Shown here piece by piece: positions 1-10,105 of a stretch of 64,000 bases of DNA. Under the pieces are notes generated by a model. That model was not told the DNA's origin, made no database searches, and was given only the letters and a program-made list of their open reading frames with translations. The first letter of the stretch is position 1. Each line of letters starts with the position of its first letter. This DNA is from Ligustrum vulgare (taxonomy: Eukaryota; Streptophyta; Magnoliopsida; Lamiales; Oleaceae). Where the stretch lies: the NCBI GenBank assembly GCA_963555705.1, contig OY743171.1, positions 26,530,852-26,594,851 of the forward strand, given 5' to 3'. The translations under genes were made by a program, and so were the position numbers.

Positions 1-130
1 ATTTTATCAATGAAATATGATTGGCTTTCTTTCCTGCACATGTTCATGGTATCTGCTTAGGCACATTTTATCTCCATATCTTCTTGTTTGTACGATAATT
101 ACGTGCCTTCCACGGCGAAATACAATACGT

Positions 131-601
131 TTATATTGGTTCGTCCTCCCATATGGAAGGAACATATTTCTTCAAGTATTTTTCGTTGATGGATCTTACG
201 TGTTTCATGTTATCTAGATCCTCCAAATAATAAGCTCCGTTGGACAACACACTTCTTACTCTGAACGGTCCTTCCCAATTAGGTGACCATTTCCCATATT
301 TGGGATTTTTACTTTCTAAGGGGAGAATGGTTTTCCAGACGAAATCGCCCACACTAAATAACTTGGATATCACTCTGTTGTTGTAATATTTAGCCACTTT
401 TTGCTTCTGAACTTGCAATCTATCAAGGACGTCCAACTTTAATTCGTCCAGTTCTAAAAGATTCTGAACCATCAATTCTGCATAGTCGCTTTCGCATAGA
501 TGGTTCTGTAAACCGGTTCGAATTGATTGCACATTGATCTCCATAGGTAGTACTGCTTCTTGTCCATAGGTTAGCTGAAGCGGAGTTACACCTGTACTCA
601 T
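131..601 (-). pseudogene. Integrase C-terminal part of the Tat element
   Basis: This 156-codon segment follows the integrase core in the same frame, separated from it only by a TGA near 600, probably from CGA by C-to-T change. It begins with the family's conserved STGVTP..LTYGQEAVLP region and ends with a DNA-binding tail (NWEGPFRVRSV, then YLKKY). The stop would remove the integrase C-terminus, so the element could not integrate by itself. Between position 130 and the window start only pol 3' untranslated sequence is seen. Confidence 0.85.
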
Positions 602-2048
602 TCATGGAGACGTCCTGTAAGCCCACAAGGCATTGTTCAAACATTCGTGCCAATTCCTAGCATTTTCGCCCAACATTTTTCGTACAATGCTCTTCAGGGT
701 TTTGTTGGACGACTCTGCTTGCCCGTTAGACTGAGCGTAATAAGGCGCAGAGTTAACTAGCTTGATGCCAAATTCGTCCAATAACTCCTTTACTAGATTT
801 CCATTCAATGAGGTTCCATGATCTACCATTATGGTTTGTGGCACCTCGAACCTATAAATAATGTGGTTGCGAATGAATTCTATGACGTTCTTTTGGGAAA
901 TCTCTTTCAAAGGGACAGCCTCTACCCATTTAGTAAAGAAGTCCGTTGCTATAATGATGAACGTGTGTTGTTTGGACGATGGGGGATAAATATTCCCTAT
1001 TAAATCAATAGCCCAACATTTAAACGGCCAAGGTTTAATAATAGGCATCATTTCCCTGGCTGGTGCTCTTTGGATTGGTCCGTGCCTCTGACACACTAAG
1101 CAACTTTTTGCATATTGTATGCACGATTCTCCCATTTTGGGCCAAAGGTATCCACTCCTAATAATCAACCATCTCATTTTTTGGTTAGCTTGATGGGCCC
1201 CACATATCCCTTCATGAACTTCTGCCATAATGGTCTTAGCCTCGCTCAAACTTATGCACTTTAATAGCACCCCATCTGAACGCTTCTTGTATAATTGTTC
1301 GTCTATGAGGACATAATTCAATGCATGCAGTTTCATTTTTCTGTCGTTTCTTCCACCAGGTTCTTCCAAAATTTTCATTAGTTCTTCTCTCCAATCCATC
1401 GCATCCCCGGTTTGTATACAATGAATACTGCTTCCCTTTATCCTCCTTTGTACGGCGGGTAGGATTATTCCGTACACACAAGTTGTTGTTGCATTTACTA
1501 CCTTTGAATAACCCAAAGCGACTTGGGCTAATTCGTTCGCTACATCGTTGTAAATCCTGCTTATGTACTGAAGCTCCACTTGATCAAATTCCTCCAAAAG
1601 CTCTTGGGCGAGCTCATGTTGCTTTACCACAGAATCGCTCTGGCACTTGAAATCGCCCGTTAATTGGTATATTACCAACTGAGAATCTCCCCGGATAATC
1701 ACATTCTTCACTTTCAGCTCTACTAACAGTTCTAGCCCCGTGATCAATGCTTCATACTCGGCTTGATTGTTAGTACATGCTCTTTCCAAGGTGAGAGCAT
1801 ACTTGTAACAGACTCCCAGAGATTTATTAAAAATATACCAACCCCCGCGCCCTGGTAAGTTTTTGATCCATCAAAATATAAAACACAACGCTTTGTTTCG
1901 AGCGAATCCACTTCTAAATTAACCTCCTTAGGCATGTCCAAACATGGATGATCAGCCAAAAAGTTGGCTAAAGCTTGATTTTTAATTGCCTTTTGAGGTA
2001 CGTGTTGTATTTCAAATTCAGAAAGGGCCAATGTCCAAAGGCCAATTC
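602..2048 (-). pseudogene. Archaeal-type RNase H and integrase core of the Tat element
   Basis: Reading from 2048 down, the end of the first RNase H (EFEIQHVPQKAIKNQALANFL) is followed by an archaeal-type RNase H domain (YFDGSKTYQGAGVG, NNQAEYEAL, RGDSQLV) that runs across two frames around 1744-1790, so a frameshift is present. The integrase follows, with its zinc finger (H..H, then SCLVCQRHG) and DDE core: AIDLIG, MVDHGT (usually TDNGT in the family) and GQAESSNK. The domain order is diagnostic of Tat elements. The reading frame is interrupted at 2049 by the insertion of the non-autonomous element and continues at 5223. Confidence 0.88.
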
Positions 2049-2888
2049 TGATGTGATCCGGGGAGGGGGTCACAACGAACACGTGGAATAACTCCGGGAA
2101 AGTTTCGAATTCAGGTTGGAACGGACGAGAACACTACCACCCGAGCCTCACGACGTTAGAATCATGGGTATATTAAACCCAAGACCCGTTACGATACGGA
2201 AACAAGAACCGTAATGGTTTGAATGCCACAAAGGATGCCCACGCCTTCGATAAGTTCGATTTTTTGAATGCCACAAATATCCCACAATATTTGGTAAGTT
2301 CGAAGTTTGTTCAATTCCAGAACAATGTTGAGAAAACACTCAATATATTTTTCATTCATCAAAATTTGTTTTACAACCAATGGAAAATAGAATATAAATA
2401 AGCAAAATAAAACCCTAGTCGCTAATGGACTCAAAATAGAGTTCTAACTAACCTAAAATAGCTAAAAATGGAAAAGGAATAAAAAATATGAAAAAGGAAT
2501 TAAAAATCCGCATTATTTGCGTTAACTGGATTTACGGCTGTAACAGCATCACTTACGGCCGTAACTATACTTCTGCTTAAGGATTACAGCCGTGACCATA
2601 ATACTTACGGCCGTAACTTTGAAAACCTGGAATTCTTCATTTTGATCCGAGAGTGACTTACGGCCGTGAGAATCTTTGGTTACGGCCGTAACTTTGCTTC
2701 TACATAATTTTTGATCTTCTTGGTTTCCAACTCGATTCTCGGCTTGTCTCTTGGCTTGCTCACTTGGTTTAGCCTCGAACCTTGTTCACTCTCACAATGC
2801 TTGATCTTTGAAGCTATTTGAACATGCTGGAAGCTTTGTTTGGCTTGATTTGTAGTTCTTTCCATCAAGCCCGTTATTATTCGTATTA
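2049..2888 (-). repeat. 3' LTR of the non-autonomous element
   Basis: About 840 bp. On the minus strand it starts TAATACGAAT (the other LTR and a copy at 63857 start TGACACGAAT and TGATACGAAT, so the G of TG is mutated here) and ends in CA at 2049. It matches 4526-5222 with scattered substitutions and one extra stretch near 2264-2302. It carries six copies of the palindrome TTACGGCCGTAA or one-base variants between 2532 and 2691. Confidence 0.85.
2532..2691. promoter_or_regulatory. Array of TTACGGCCGTAA palindromes in LTR U3
   Basis: Starts are at 2532, 2553, 2584, 2605, 2658 and 2680. Three are perfect and three differ at one or two bases. They fall into three pairs with 21, 21 and 22 bp between starts, about two DNA turns. 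The position, 200-350 bp from the LTR start in the transcription sense, suits a U3 enhancer. A binding role is inference. Confidence 0.55.
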
Positions 2889-4227
2889 TTCCCTCCTTCT
2901 TTAAGATGATTCGTCCCGAATCATAGTGTTGTTCATGTTGCGCAACTGCTCCACCTGGATCAAATGGAAAAAAATTTCCTCCATGCCTTATGATCAACCA
3001 ATAGTACTCCTTCAATGGGTAAAACATGAAGGTATTGAAACACGAGAGGAATTGACCAAGGTTGATGTAAATCAAACTTCCATGCACAATAAACCTACAA
3101 GAAAGATTTTTAAAAAATGGGGAGGGAAATGTTAGCGTCTCCATGCAAAGGTATGGATCCTTGTACTCATGATACAAAACCTCCACAACTTTTTTCCCCA
3201 CCACGAGGCCCTTCTCGTCGCCTCCAAAAGTCAATGTACTTTCTTGCTCATTCTCTTATTTTTCCTCAACCACTTCTTCTAATTTTTCACATTCAACCAC
3301 CTCTTCAATATTTTTATTGACAATTTCAAGATTCAAATGTAGAACTTCTACCCCAACTTCCAATTCATTCCTGTCATTGATAATAATGTTATTTTCAATC
3401 TCCTCTTCCACAATTTTATTCTCTACTTCAAGACTCGGAGTTTGATCAACTACTTCAATTTCTTTTTTCGCACACTCAACCTCCACTTCTAAATTTCTAG
3501 GCTCAATTACCTCTCCTAATTTCTCATGTTTTTGCTCATGCACCACCTCATAAATAATTTTATCGACATGATTAGGCACCTCCTCAACACTACACAAATT
3601 TTTATCTTCTAACTCGTTCCTCAAGTCTCCCTCCTTCTTCTTAACAATCATATCCAAAGGCTTTTCTTGTAATTTAACTACCGCCTCTCTTCCCCTTTCT
3701 CTCTCTTGCAACTCGGCTAACTTTTTTCTAGCCTCTTATGCCTTCATCTCTTCATCTAACTGTATTAAATTCTTAGCCATCTCCATGAATTCATCCTTCA
3801 TACTCCATTCATCATCTCCGAATTTTCTTTGCTCATCCCTCTTTTCTCGCAATACTTTCTCTTCAAGTATTTGTTCCGGGGTTAACGGCATAAGCTTAAT
3901 ACTTTTCCCATCCTTAACAAATTTATATATATTCATACGCTTATCGTAGACTGCTTTCCTCTCACACTTCCACGATCTACTCAACAAGATGTCACGAGAT
4001 TCTACAAGCACCACATCACACCACAGTTCATCGCTATATTTTCCAAGTGTCAATTTCACCATAACCCCATGGGTTACATTTACCTGCCCACACTCCTTTA
4101 ACCACGTCGGCCTATAAGGATTGGGATGTGGTAGTAAAGGTATGCCCAACTCCTCAACCATGGTGGTACTGGCCAGATCGAAATAATACTCCTTATCAAT
4201 AATAATATTGCACGCTTTACTGCCCAC
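2889..4227 (-). pseudogene. Internal ORF: retroviral-protease-like domain plus acidic Glu/Lys-rich region
   Basis: From 4227 down, one frame runs through two isolated TAA codons (near 3736 and 3256) to beyond 2889, so it reads as one former protein. The first 140 residues resemble the Ty3/gypsy retropepsin domain (II-D, then LAST.MVEELGIPLLPHP..Y..TWL..CGQV.VT, and DVV..ESRDILLSRSW). At the active site, where the family has D-S/G-G, the sequence is D-K-E-Y, so catalysis is doubtful. Next comes about 150 residues rich in E, K and V. The last segment (about 90 residues, ending GGNFFPFDPGG) is not recognised. No RT, RNase H or integrase is encoded, so mobilisation would need an autonomous partner. 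Confidence 0.65.
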
Positions 4228-4525
4228 ATGACACCTAGTCTGGAAAGAATATCAAGAATTTTAATTTGACTTGGAAGGCAAGGAATTACAAAGAATTTAA
4301 GGAAATTCAAGAAAGTTGTTCTTGAATTTCGGAGTGATTTTTTTTTTTTTTTTTTTTGAATTATAATGAATTTTCGAAATTAATAAAATTAAAAAAAATA
4401 AAAATAATTTTTTTTAATAAAATCCGTAAATTCGACACGAACGCAACAAAAAAAAATGGAACTGCATTTGGATGAAAAAGAACAAGAAAAACACTTTTGA
4501 TTTTTTTGGAACTGACTCTTATGGA

Positions 4526-5222
4526 TCAGACGTAAGAACCATGGGTATATTAAACCCAAGACCCATTACGATGCAGAAATAAGAACCGTAATGGTTTGAA
4601 CGCTACAAAGGATGCCCACGCCTTTGATAAGTTCGAAGTTTGTTCAATTCCAGAACAATGTTGAGAAAACACTCGATATATTTTTCATTCATCAAAATCT
4701 ATTTTACAACCAATGGAAAATAGAATATAAATAAGCAAAATAAAACCCTAGTCGCTAATGGACTCAAAATAGAGTTCTAACTAGCCTAAAATAGCTAAAA
4801 ATGGAAAAGGAATAAAAAAATACAAAAAAAGAATTAAAAATCCACATTATTTGCGTTAACTGGATTTACGGCCATGACAGCATCACTTACGACCGTAACA
4901 ATACTTCTGCTTAAGGATTACGACCGTGACCATAATACCTACGGTCGTAACTTTGAAAACCTGGAATTCTTCATTTTGATCCGAGAGTGACTTACAGCCG
5001 TGAGAATCTTTGGTTACGGCCATAACTTTGCTTCTGCATAATTTTTGATCTTCTTGGTTTCAAACTCGATTCTCGGCTTGTCTCTTGGCTTGCTCACTTG
5101 GTTTAGCCTCGAACCTTGTTCACTCTCGCAATGTTTGATCTTTGAAGCTCTTCGAACATTCTGGAAGCTTTATTTGGCTTGATTTGTAGTTCTTTTCGTC
5201 AAGCCCACTACGATTCGTGTCA
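4526..5222 (-). repeat. 5' LTR of the non-autonomous element
   Basis: Starts TGACACGAATCGTAGTGGGC on the minus strand at 5222, next to target repeat AATTC. It aligns with 2155-2888 down to about 4526. The last 100 bp of the other LTR (2049-2150) has no clear counterpart here. The six GGCCGT palindromes are all damaged (for example TTACGACCGTAA, TACGGTCGTAA), mostly at CpG sites, as expected for methylated DNA. The stretch 4228-4525 to its left is AT-rich untranslated sequence with poly(T) and poly(A) runs and no recognisable primer-binding site. Confidence 0.75.
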
Positions 5223-6510
5223 AATTCTCTGGTGTAAAACAGGGCGAGAAAACAAGTACCTGACTATATTTACTTTAGATATCAAATACACGGTTACAGG
5301 CCGTAAATAGGCCCTTAGTTTAGTACATGTGAAATATAGAGCGAGACAAAGTTTTTTTATAGTTGAATAATTACATTCACACTTTGTCAACTGTCCGCTT
5401 AAGTAGTAAATCACTCTCTCCTCGCCCAGTTGGTCTTCTTGCGTGACCATTCCGGCTATAGATTCTTGCTCCGCCGATATATAGACTTTCATTGGCTTCC
5501 CATGGATTGGTGACACCAACACAGGCGGATTCGATAAGTATACCTTTAGATTGTCTAAAGCCTTTTGGTGTTCTTCTCGCCAAAAAAATTCGTCTTGTTT
5601 TTTCAACTTTAAAAGAGGCGAAAAAACTTTCGTTCGCCCAGCACAATTAGAAATAAAACGCCTTAAGAAATTTATTTGACCTAGGAACCTTTGCAATTCC
5701 TTTTTATTAGCAGGCGATTTTGCTTCTAAAATGGCTCTTGCTTTATTTTTGTCAAGTTCGATCCCCCTTTGGTGTATCAGAAAACCAAGGAAGTTTCCTG
5801 AATTAACACCAAACGCACATTTCAAAGGGTTTAACTTCAACTTGTACTGCCTCATTCGTCTAAATGAACGCCTTAGTTGTTGAAAATGGTCTTTTTCTCT
5901 CATCGACTTTACCACAATATCATCTTCGTATACTTCAATAAATTTCCCAATCATGTCATGAAAGATTAAATTCATTGCCCTTTGATAAGTGGCCCCAGCA
6001 TTTTTTAGGCCGAAGGGCATGACTACCCACTCAAAACATCCCAAGGCCCCTGGGCATCTAAAGGCTGTTTTATGCACGTCTTTGTCAGGTATGTAAATTT
6101 GGTTGTATCCAGAACACCCATCCATGAATGAATACATGACATGCCCTGCAGTTGAATCTACTAAAGAATCCACCATTGGCATAGGATACTCATCTTTAGG
6201 CGTGGCTAAATTTAGATTCCTGAAATCTATGCACACCCTAATGCTACCGTTCTTTTTAGACACGAGCACAATATTAGATAACCATTCTACATACCTGGCC
6301 GTCCTAATAAAACCAGCCTTTAGAAGACGTTCTATTTCCCTTTTTTACTTCAGGTAATACATTAGGGGCAAAATGCCTAGGTGGCTGCTTATGTGGCTTA
6401 AAATTATGTTTAGTTGGCAGTCTATGTTCCACCAAATTCCTATCTAAACCAGGCATGTGTTCATATTCCCAAGCAAAACAATCTCTGTATTCTTTTAATA
6501 AGGCAATCAA
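5223..6510 (-). pseudogene. Reverse transcriptase and RNase H N-part of the Tat element
   Basis: Starting at 6510 the protein reads through FAWEYEHMPGLD..LVEHRL, then a one-base insertion (extra G after an A run near 6342) shifts the frame. The rest is open from 6269 and includes VCIDFRNLNLATPKDEYPMP, the template-grip region, and the catalytic box as V-Y-E-D-D instead of the usual Y-V/I-D-D. RNase H begins near 5500 (VYISAEQESIAGMV, YYLSGQL) and stops at 5223 where the nested element interrupts it. The frameshift and the YEDD box both indicate a dead enzyme. Confidence 0.9.
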
Positions 6511-8466
6511 TTCATCACTTACCTCCCTACTAAGTGTTTGGTTGATGAATGTTGGGTTTCTTCGCCTTCGTCGCCGATGTTCACTTTTACAAGAGGGTCT
6601 TGTGCCTGAGCGTGTCCCTGTTTGGATATCCCTATTGCTTCATCGTCCAGGCTTTTTGCGAGCAACTCTTCCTCCAAACAATCCACCTTGTAGATCTTTC
6701 CATCAACATTCTGCTCCAACTCAAAAACAGCCAACTTGCACTTGAACGTTGCCAATGCTGCTGCCTCTTTCATCTTTTTTGCATTTTCTTCAGACTTATT
6801 ATTGAAAGCCATTGGTCTGGCTTTTGAGGCCTGAATATCGGCCACATTCCCTCTTTGCTGATTGCTTGTCATGACTCCTCAATCACTTTTATGCCAATGA
6901 CTGGCTTCTCAAGGGCCACTATATTTGGCCTCGTCTGGTTGAACATCTCTGTTAGGGCGTCAACCAAGAATGGTTCTTCGCTTAGCGCGACGACTTATGT
7001 TTCTTCTCCCTCTTACACTACTCTAACAGGCCCATAATTCCCCTCGTACATGAATTTTTCTATAGAGTTTACTTCCGCCATGAATGGTCTATGATCTGCT
7101 TGTATCACTTCTGCTTCTCCTTTATCATTCCAGAATACTAAACACTAGTGGAGCAATGAAGGTATGCACCGGCCCCCATGGACCCAATCTCTCCCTAAAA
7201 GTACGTTATAGCTGGTAGGACCATCTATCCAGAAGAAAACTGTGGTCCTTGTGGTAGTCCCCACAGTGACGTCCAATGGCATCACTCCTTTGGCCGACGT
7301 CACCCCCCTCCCCCCCGTTGAAGCTTGTGAGGATAACTTCTGTAGGGATCATATCATCCTCCTTTTTCGCAAGTCTTCTCATCATTCTAGACGGGGTGGT
7401 ATTTATAGCGGCCCCGTTGTCTATAAGAACCTTTGACACTGGAATCCCATTAATTTGGGCCTTCACATACAGTGGCCTAAGATGCTTGGTTAGTCTGGTG
7501 GAGGGTTTCCTAAAGATAACTTTTTTCGCTGCATCGATTTCTACCTCTTGGTCGTCTTCCTTTATTTCGACTCTTTTCATTACTTTAGCTTGCAATACTT
7601 CTTGCCCCCCACTCTGATCTCTCAACTCTCCATGTGTGAACCATCCAGTGGGAGGAGGAAGTATCCTGGGAGGGGACCCATACTTCTCAACCCATGGCAC
7701 TCTCGCCTTCCTTTTAGGCGTTTCGTACAGTACGTAAAAATCAAACGCTCGCCCAGAGGGCTCGCCCAATAGATCCACTTCGCGCACACCTTCTTGATAA
7801 AACTGCTTTAGCAACACATTGCGCGACACCCCTCTTTTCCTACCTTCCACCTCCAAATCGATTTCTTCCTCGATGTCTGTCATGCCATCGTCTTCTTCTT
7901 CATAATCTACCTCTTGGGACGTTTGGCCCTCTTCACATATCAACTCGCAGGCTGCTCCTTCATTTTCTCCACCTTCTTCTCCTATATCCTCTTTGCTCCT
8001 AAACTCATTGGCCAGTATATAGTTGTTGGCCATAACTGGGGGCAATGTCCCGAAGTGAATGGTGGTGGCTCGCTCTGGTTCCTCTTCGTCTCTTTCTTCT
8101 TTGCTGCGCTCGAACTTCGATTTCCCAGTGGGACTTCCAGACGCTTTCTTCATCGATCCCTCTGTGTTGTTTCCTTTGTCACTATCAAATTCACTTTGGT
8201 CAGCTTCCCAAGTTAGCCTTAGCGCATCTAGAGACAACATTCCCTGTCGTCGCCTCATCATTATGCCGTAGTTCCTCTGAAAACGCCTTTGATGGTGTCC
8301 TTGTCATCTCATTGAAGGGCACGACTCGTCTCGCGTTGGGCTGGAATGAATGCCAAACATTTGATTGTCGTGGCTGGGGCCTAAATGTTTTCCTGTGATT
8401 TGTTGGCCATAGTTTCCTTTCTTGATACGGTTTTCCATGTGCATCCGGGCCTCGCCCCCTATCGGG
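6511..8466 (-). pseudogene. Protease and linker region of the Tat element
   Basis: The segment 7206-8261 (351 codons) contains the aspartic protease: LYVKAQINGIPVSKVLIDNGA with active site D-N-G-A (Tat elements usually have D-N-G-S). It is preceded by an acidic linker (VDYEEEDDGMTDIEEEIDLE). The segment 6519-6872 continues toward RT in a different frame with a Lys/Glu-rich linker, so at least one frameshift lies between about 6870 and 7210. Sequence 8262-8466 reads as a gag-pro linker in a third frame. No stop-free polyprotein remains. Confidence 0.8.
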
Positions 8467-9211
8467 CTAGAAACTTGGCGCAACTCTGGGATAAGTGTGA
8501 AAACTTTGCACTTTGTTTCCTTCCACAGACTTACTCACTTCTTCCTTGCATCTATCACATAAGACACCCATGTCTCCTTGGTATTCTTTTCCCTTGAGTC
8601 GTTCAAACACTTTGGGACATTGTTGTTCATCTTCTACTCCATCATCAATCACTAGTTTGAACTTTGGCAATTTTTGGGCAAAATCAGTTGCCATCATGTT
8701 CACTCCAAGCAGTTGTGGGAAGGGGTTCTCTTCCACCTCCATCTTTTTCTTAGGCTCAAGCGTGATCCTTCCCGACTCAATGGCTTCCTGCAACAGGTAC
8801 CGGAAAACCAAACAGTTGTTAGTCGTATGAGACCATGTATTATGCCATTTACAGTATTTTTTGCCCTTAGTTTGTTCAGGGTTTGGCAACTTATGTTTAT
8901 CACTTAACTTCATTTGCTTGTCCTTATATAACTTGTCGAATATAAGGTCCGCCTTACTAAAGTCGAACGAAAATATTTTAGCCTTCTTATTTTTCTCTTC
9001 TACAGGCTCGTCTTTTATTATCGTGCCAGATTTTGCTGCCAGGGGACAGGAATATGGGTCCCCTTTGACTAGCTCGGCCAAGCATACTTCGGCCTGGTCA
9101 ACATATCTGTCACCTACAACATATCCGTCATCCACCGTGTGTATGTCAAAATTTGGGTCACTATAAAAGGTCTCTTTACTAGAATTTTTCATTTGCTCTT
9201 CTTCTCTCAGC
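8467..9211 (-). pseudogene. Gag C-terminal part with zinc-knuckle-like motif
   Basis: A 241-codon stretch that continues gag after the solo LTR insertion at 9216. It holds YCKWHNTWSHTTNNC, the C-x2-H-x4-H-x4-C motif typical of Tat Gag. Reading across the insertion site after removing 9216-10101 and one AGGC keeps gag in frame. It ends toward 8467 in a cysteine pair (LCDRC) and runs on into the protease linker. Confidence 0.8.
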
Positions 9212-9522
9212 AGGCTGTCACGGACTTGGAGATTTCAAGCTCCGTGCGGCACTTAGCTCCTCAATATTCTCATAGGATATTAGCTAAGTCAGCCTCGCTC
9301 CTTAACCAATCACTCCGCAAGTGCTTACAAACAAATGACAAAGGAAAGCTAGCAAACTATATTAGAGAGAAATACACTCTTTGTATTAAAACTCTCCAAT
9401 ATTACAATACTCGACCAACACTTGGGACTCTCTTCCACAAGTGCTTTATACAAGCTCTCAAGCTCTCTCTATAAGCTAGCCACTCCAAATCCTTGGATGC
9501 TTACAAATGAGGATCCCTACCC

Positions 9523-9531
9523 CTATTTATA
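9523..9531 (-). promoter_or_regulatory. TATA box of the solo LTR
   Basis: Minus strand reads TATAAATAG followed by GGGTAGGG. It lies 126 bp downstream of the nearest perfect heat-shock element and is the only strong TATA match in this LTR. Confidence 0.75.
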
Positions 9532-9656
9532 CTACCACTAATCCATCTTCTAGATAATTCTACAATAGTATCTATCACCTAGAAAATTCTACACACATCT
9601 ATACAAATATACCACTTTCTATAATATTCTATAATATTACTTACCAACCTAGATTC

Positions 9657-9805
9657 TTCTAGAATCTTCCGAAAGAGTTGAAGCTTGGTTGAATCTAGAA
9701 CCTTCCGTACTCTTCTAGGACACTCCATTCCTTTCTAGAATGTTCGGTCCAATTCTAGAATATTCCACACACTTCTAGAACGTTTCGCACTTTTCTAGAA
9801 CGTTC
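9657..9805. promoter_or_regulatory. Cluster of heat-shock elements (TTCnnGAAnnTTC)
   Basis: Four perfect three-part elements are at 9657-9669, 9733-9745, 9753-9765 and 9793-9805; a fifth at 9773-9785 ends TTT instead of TTC. The last four start exactly 20 bp apart. Weaker two-part forms are at 9582-9589 and 9698-9705. TTCnnGAAnnTTC is the known binding site of heat-shock factor trimers. Their place upstream of the TATA box resembles that in heat-activated plant retrotransposons. Function is inferred, not shown. Confidence 0.75.
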
Positions 9806-10105
9806 CTTCCCCCACGCAACATGCTTGCATTTCATAACTTCTTTCAATATGCGAGATGCATCCTTCAAAGCTCGACCATGGATCTTTCCAAAACGTACTA
9901 GCGTAATTAAGTCTCGTAATCTTCTAGAGTCCTCCATCTCCTTCGAGTACCTTCCTTCCTTGCTATTCTTGCATTGGTCTCTCAAAGATTTAGGCATTGC
10001 ATCCCGCAAGCGTACTTGGCCTATGAACTTGCGCCTACCCTGTGCTACTCCAAATGCCTTTGTGTTTGGAGTTTCGGTCATGTGACACGCGGGGCGTGAC
10101 AAGGC

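Larger units (their letters stand above)
2049..5222 (-). mobile_element. Non-autonomous LTR retrotransposon nested in the Tat RT/RNase H
   Basis: A 3.17-kb insertion flanked by the 5-bp duplication AATTC (2044-2048 and 5223-5227). Removing it with one AATTC rejoins the RT and RNase H reading frame exactly. It starts TG and ends CA and has two related direct LTRs. A purine tract (AAGAAGGAGGG on the minus strand) lies next to the left LTR, showing that the element runs on the minus strand with its 3' LTR at low coordinates. The interior encodes a protease-like domain and an acidic region but no RT or integrase. The LTRs differ substantially, so the insertion is old. Confidence 0.88.
9216..10101 (-). 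mobile_element. Solo LTR inserted in Tat gag
   Basis: An 886-bp block starting TGTCACGG and ending GGGCGTGACA, flanked by the 4-bp duplication AGGC (9212-9215, 10102-10105). Excision with one AGGC restores the gag frame. A TATA box on the minus strand (9523-9531) and a heat-shock-element cluster upstream of it (9657-9805) show that U3 is at high coordinates and transcription runs on the minus strand, out through the disrupted gag. No internal region or second LTR is present, so it is a solo LTR. The duplication shows four matching bases rather than the usual five. Confidence 0.85.
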
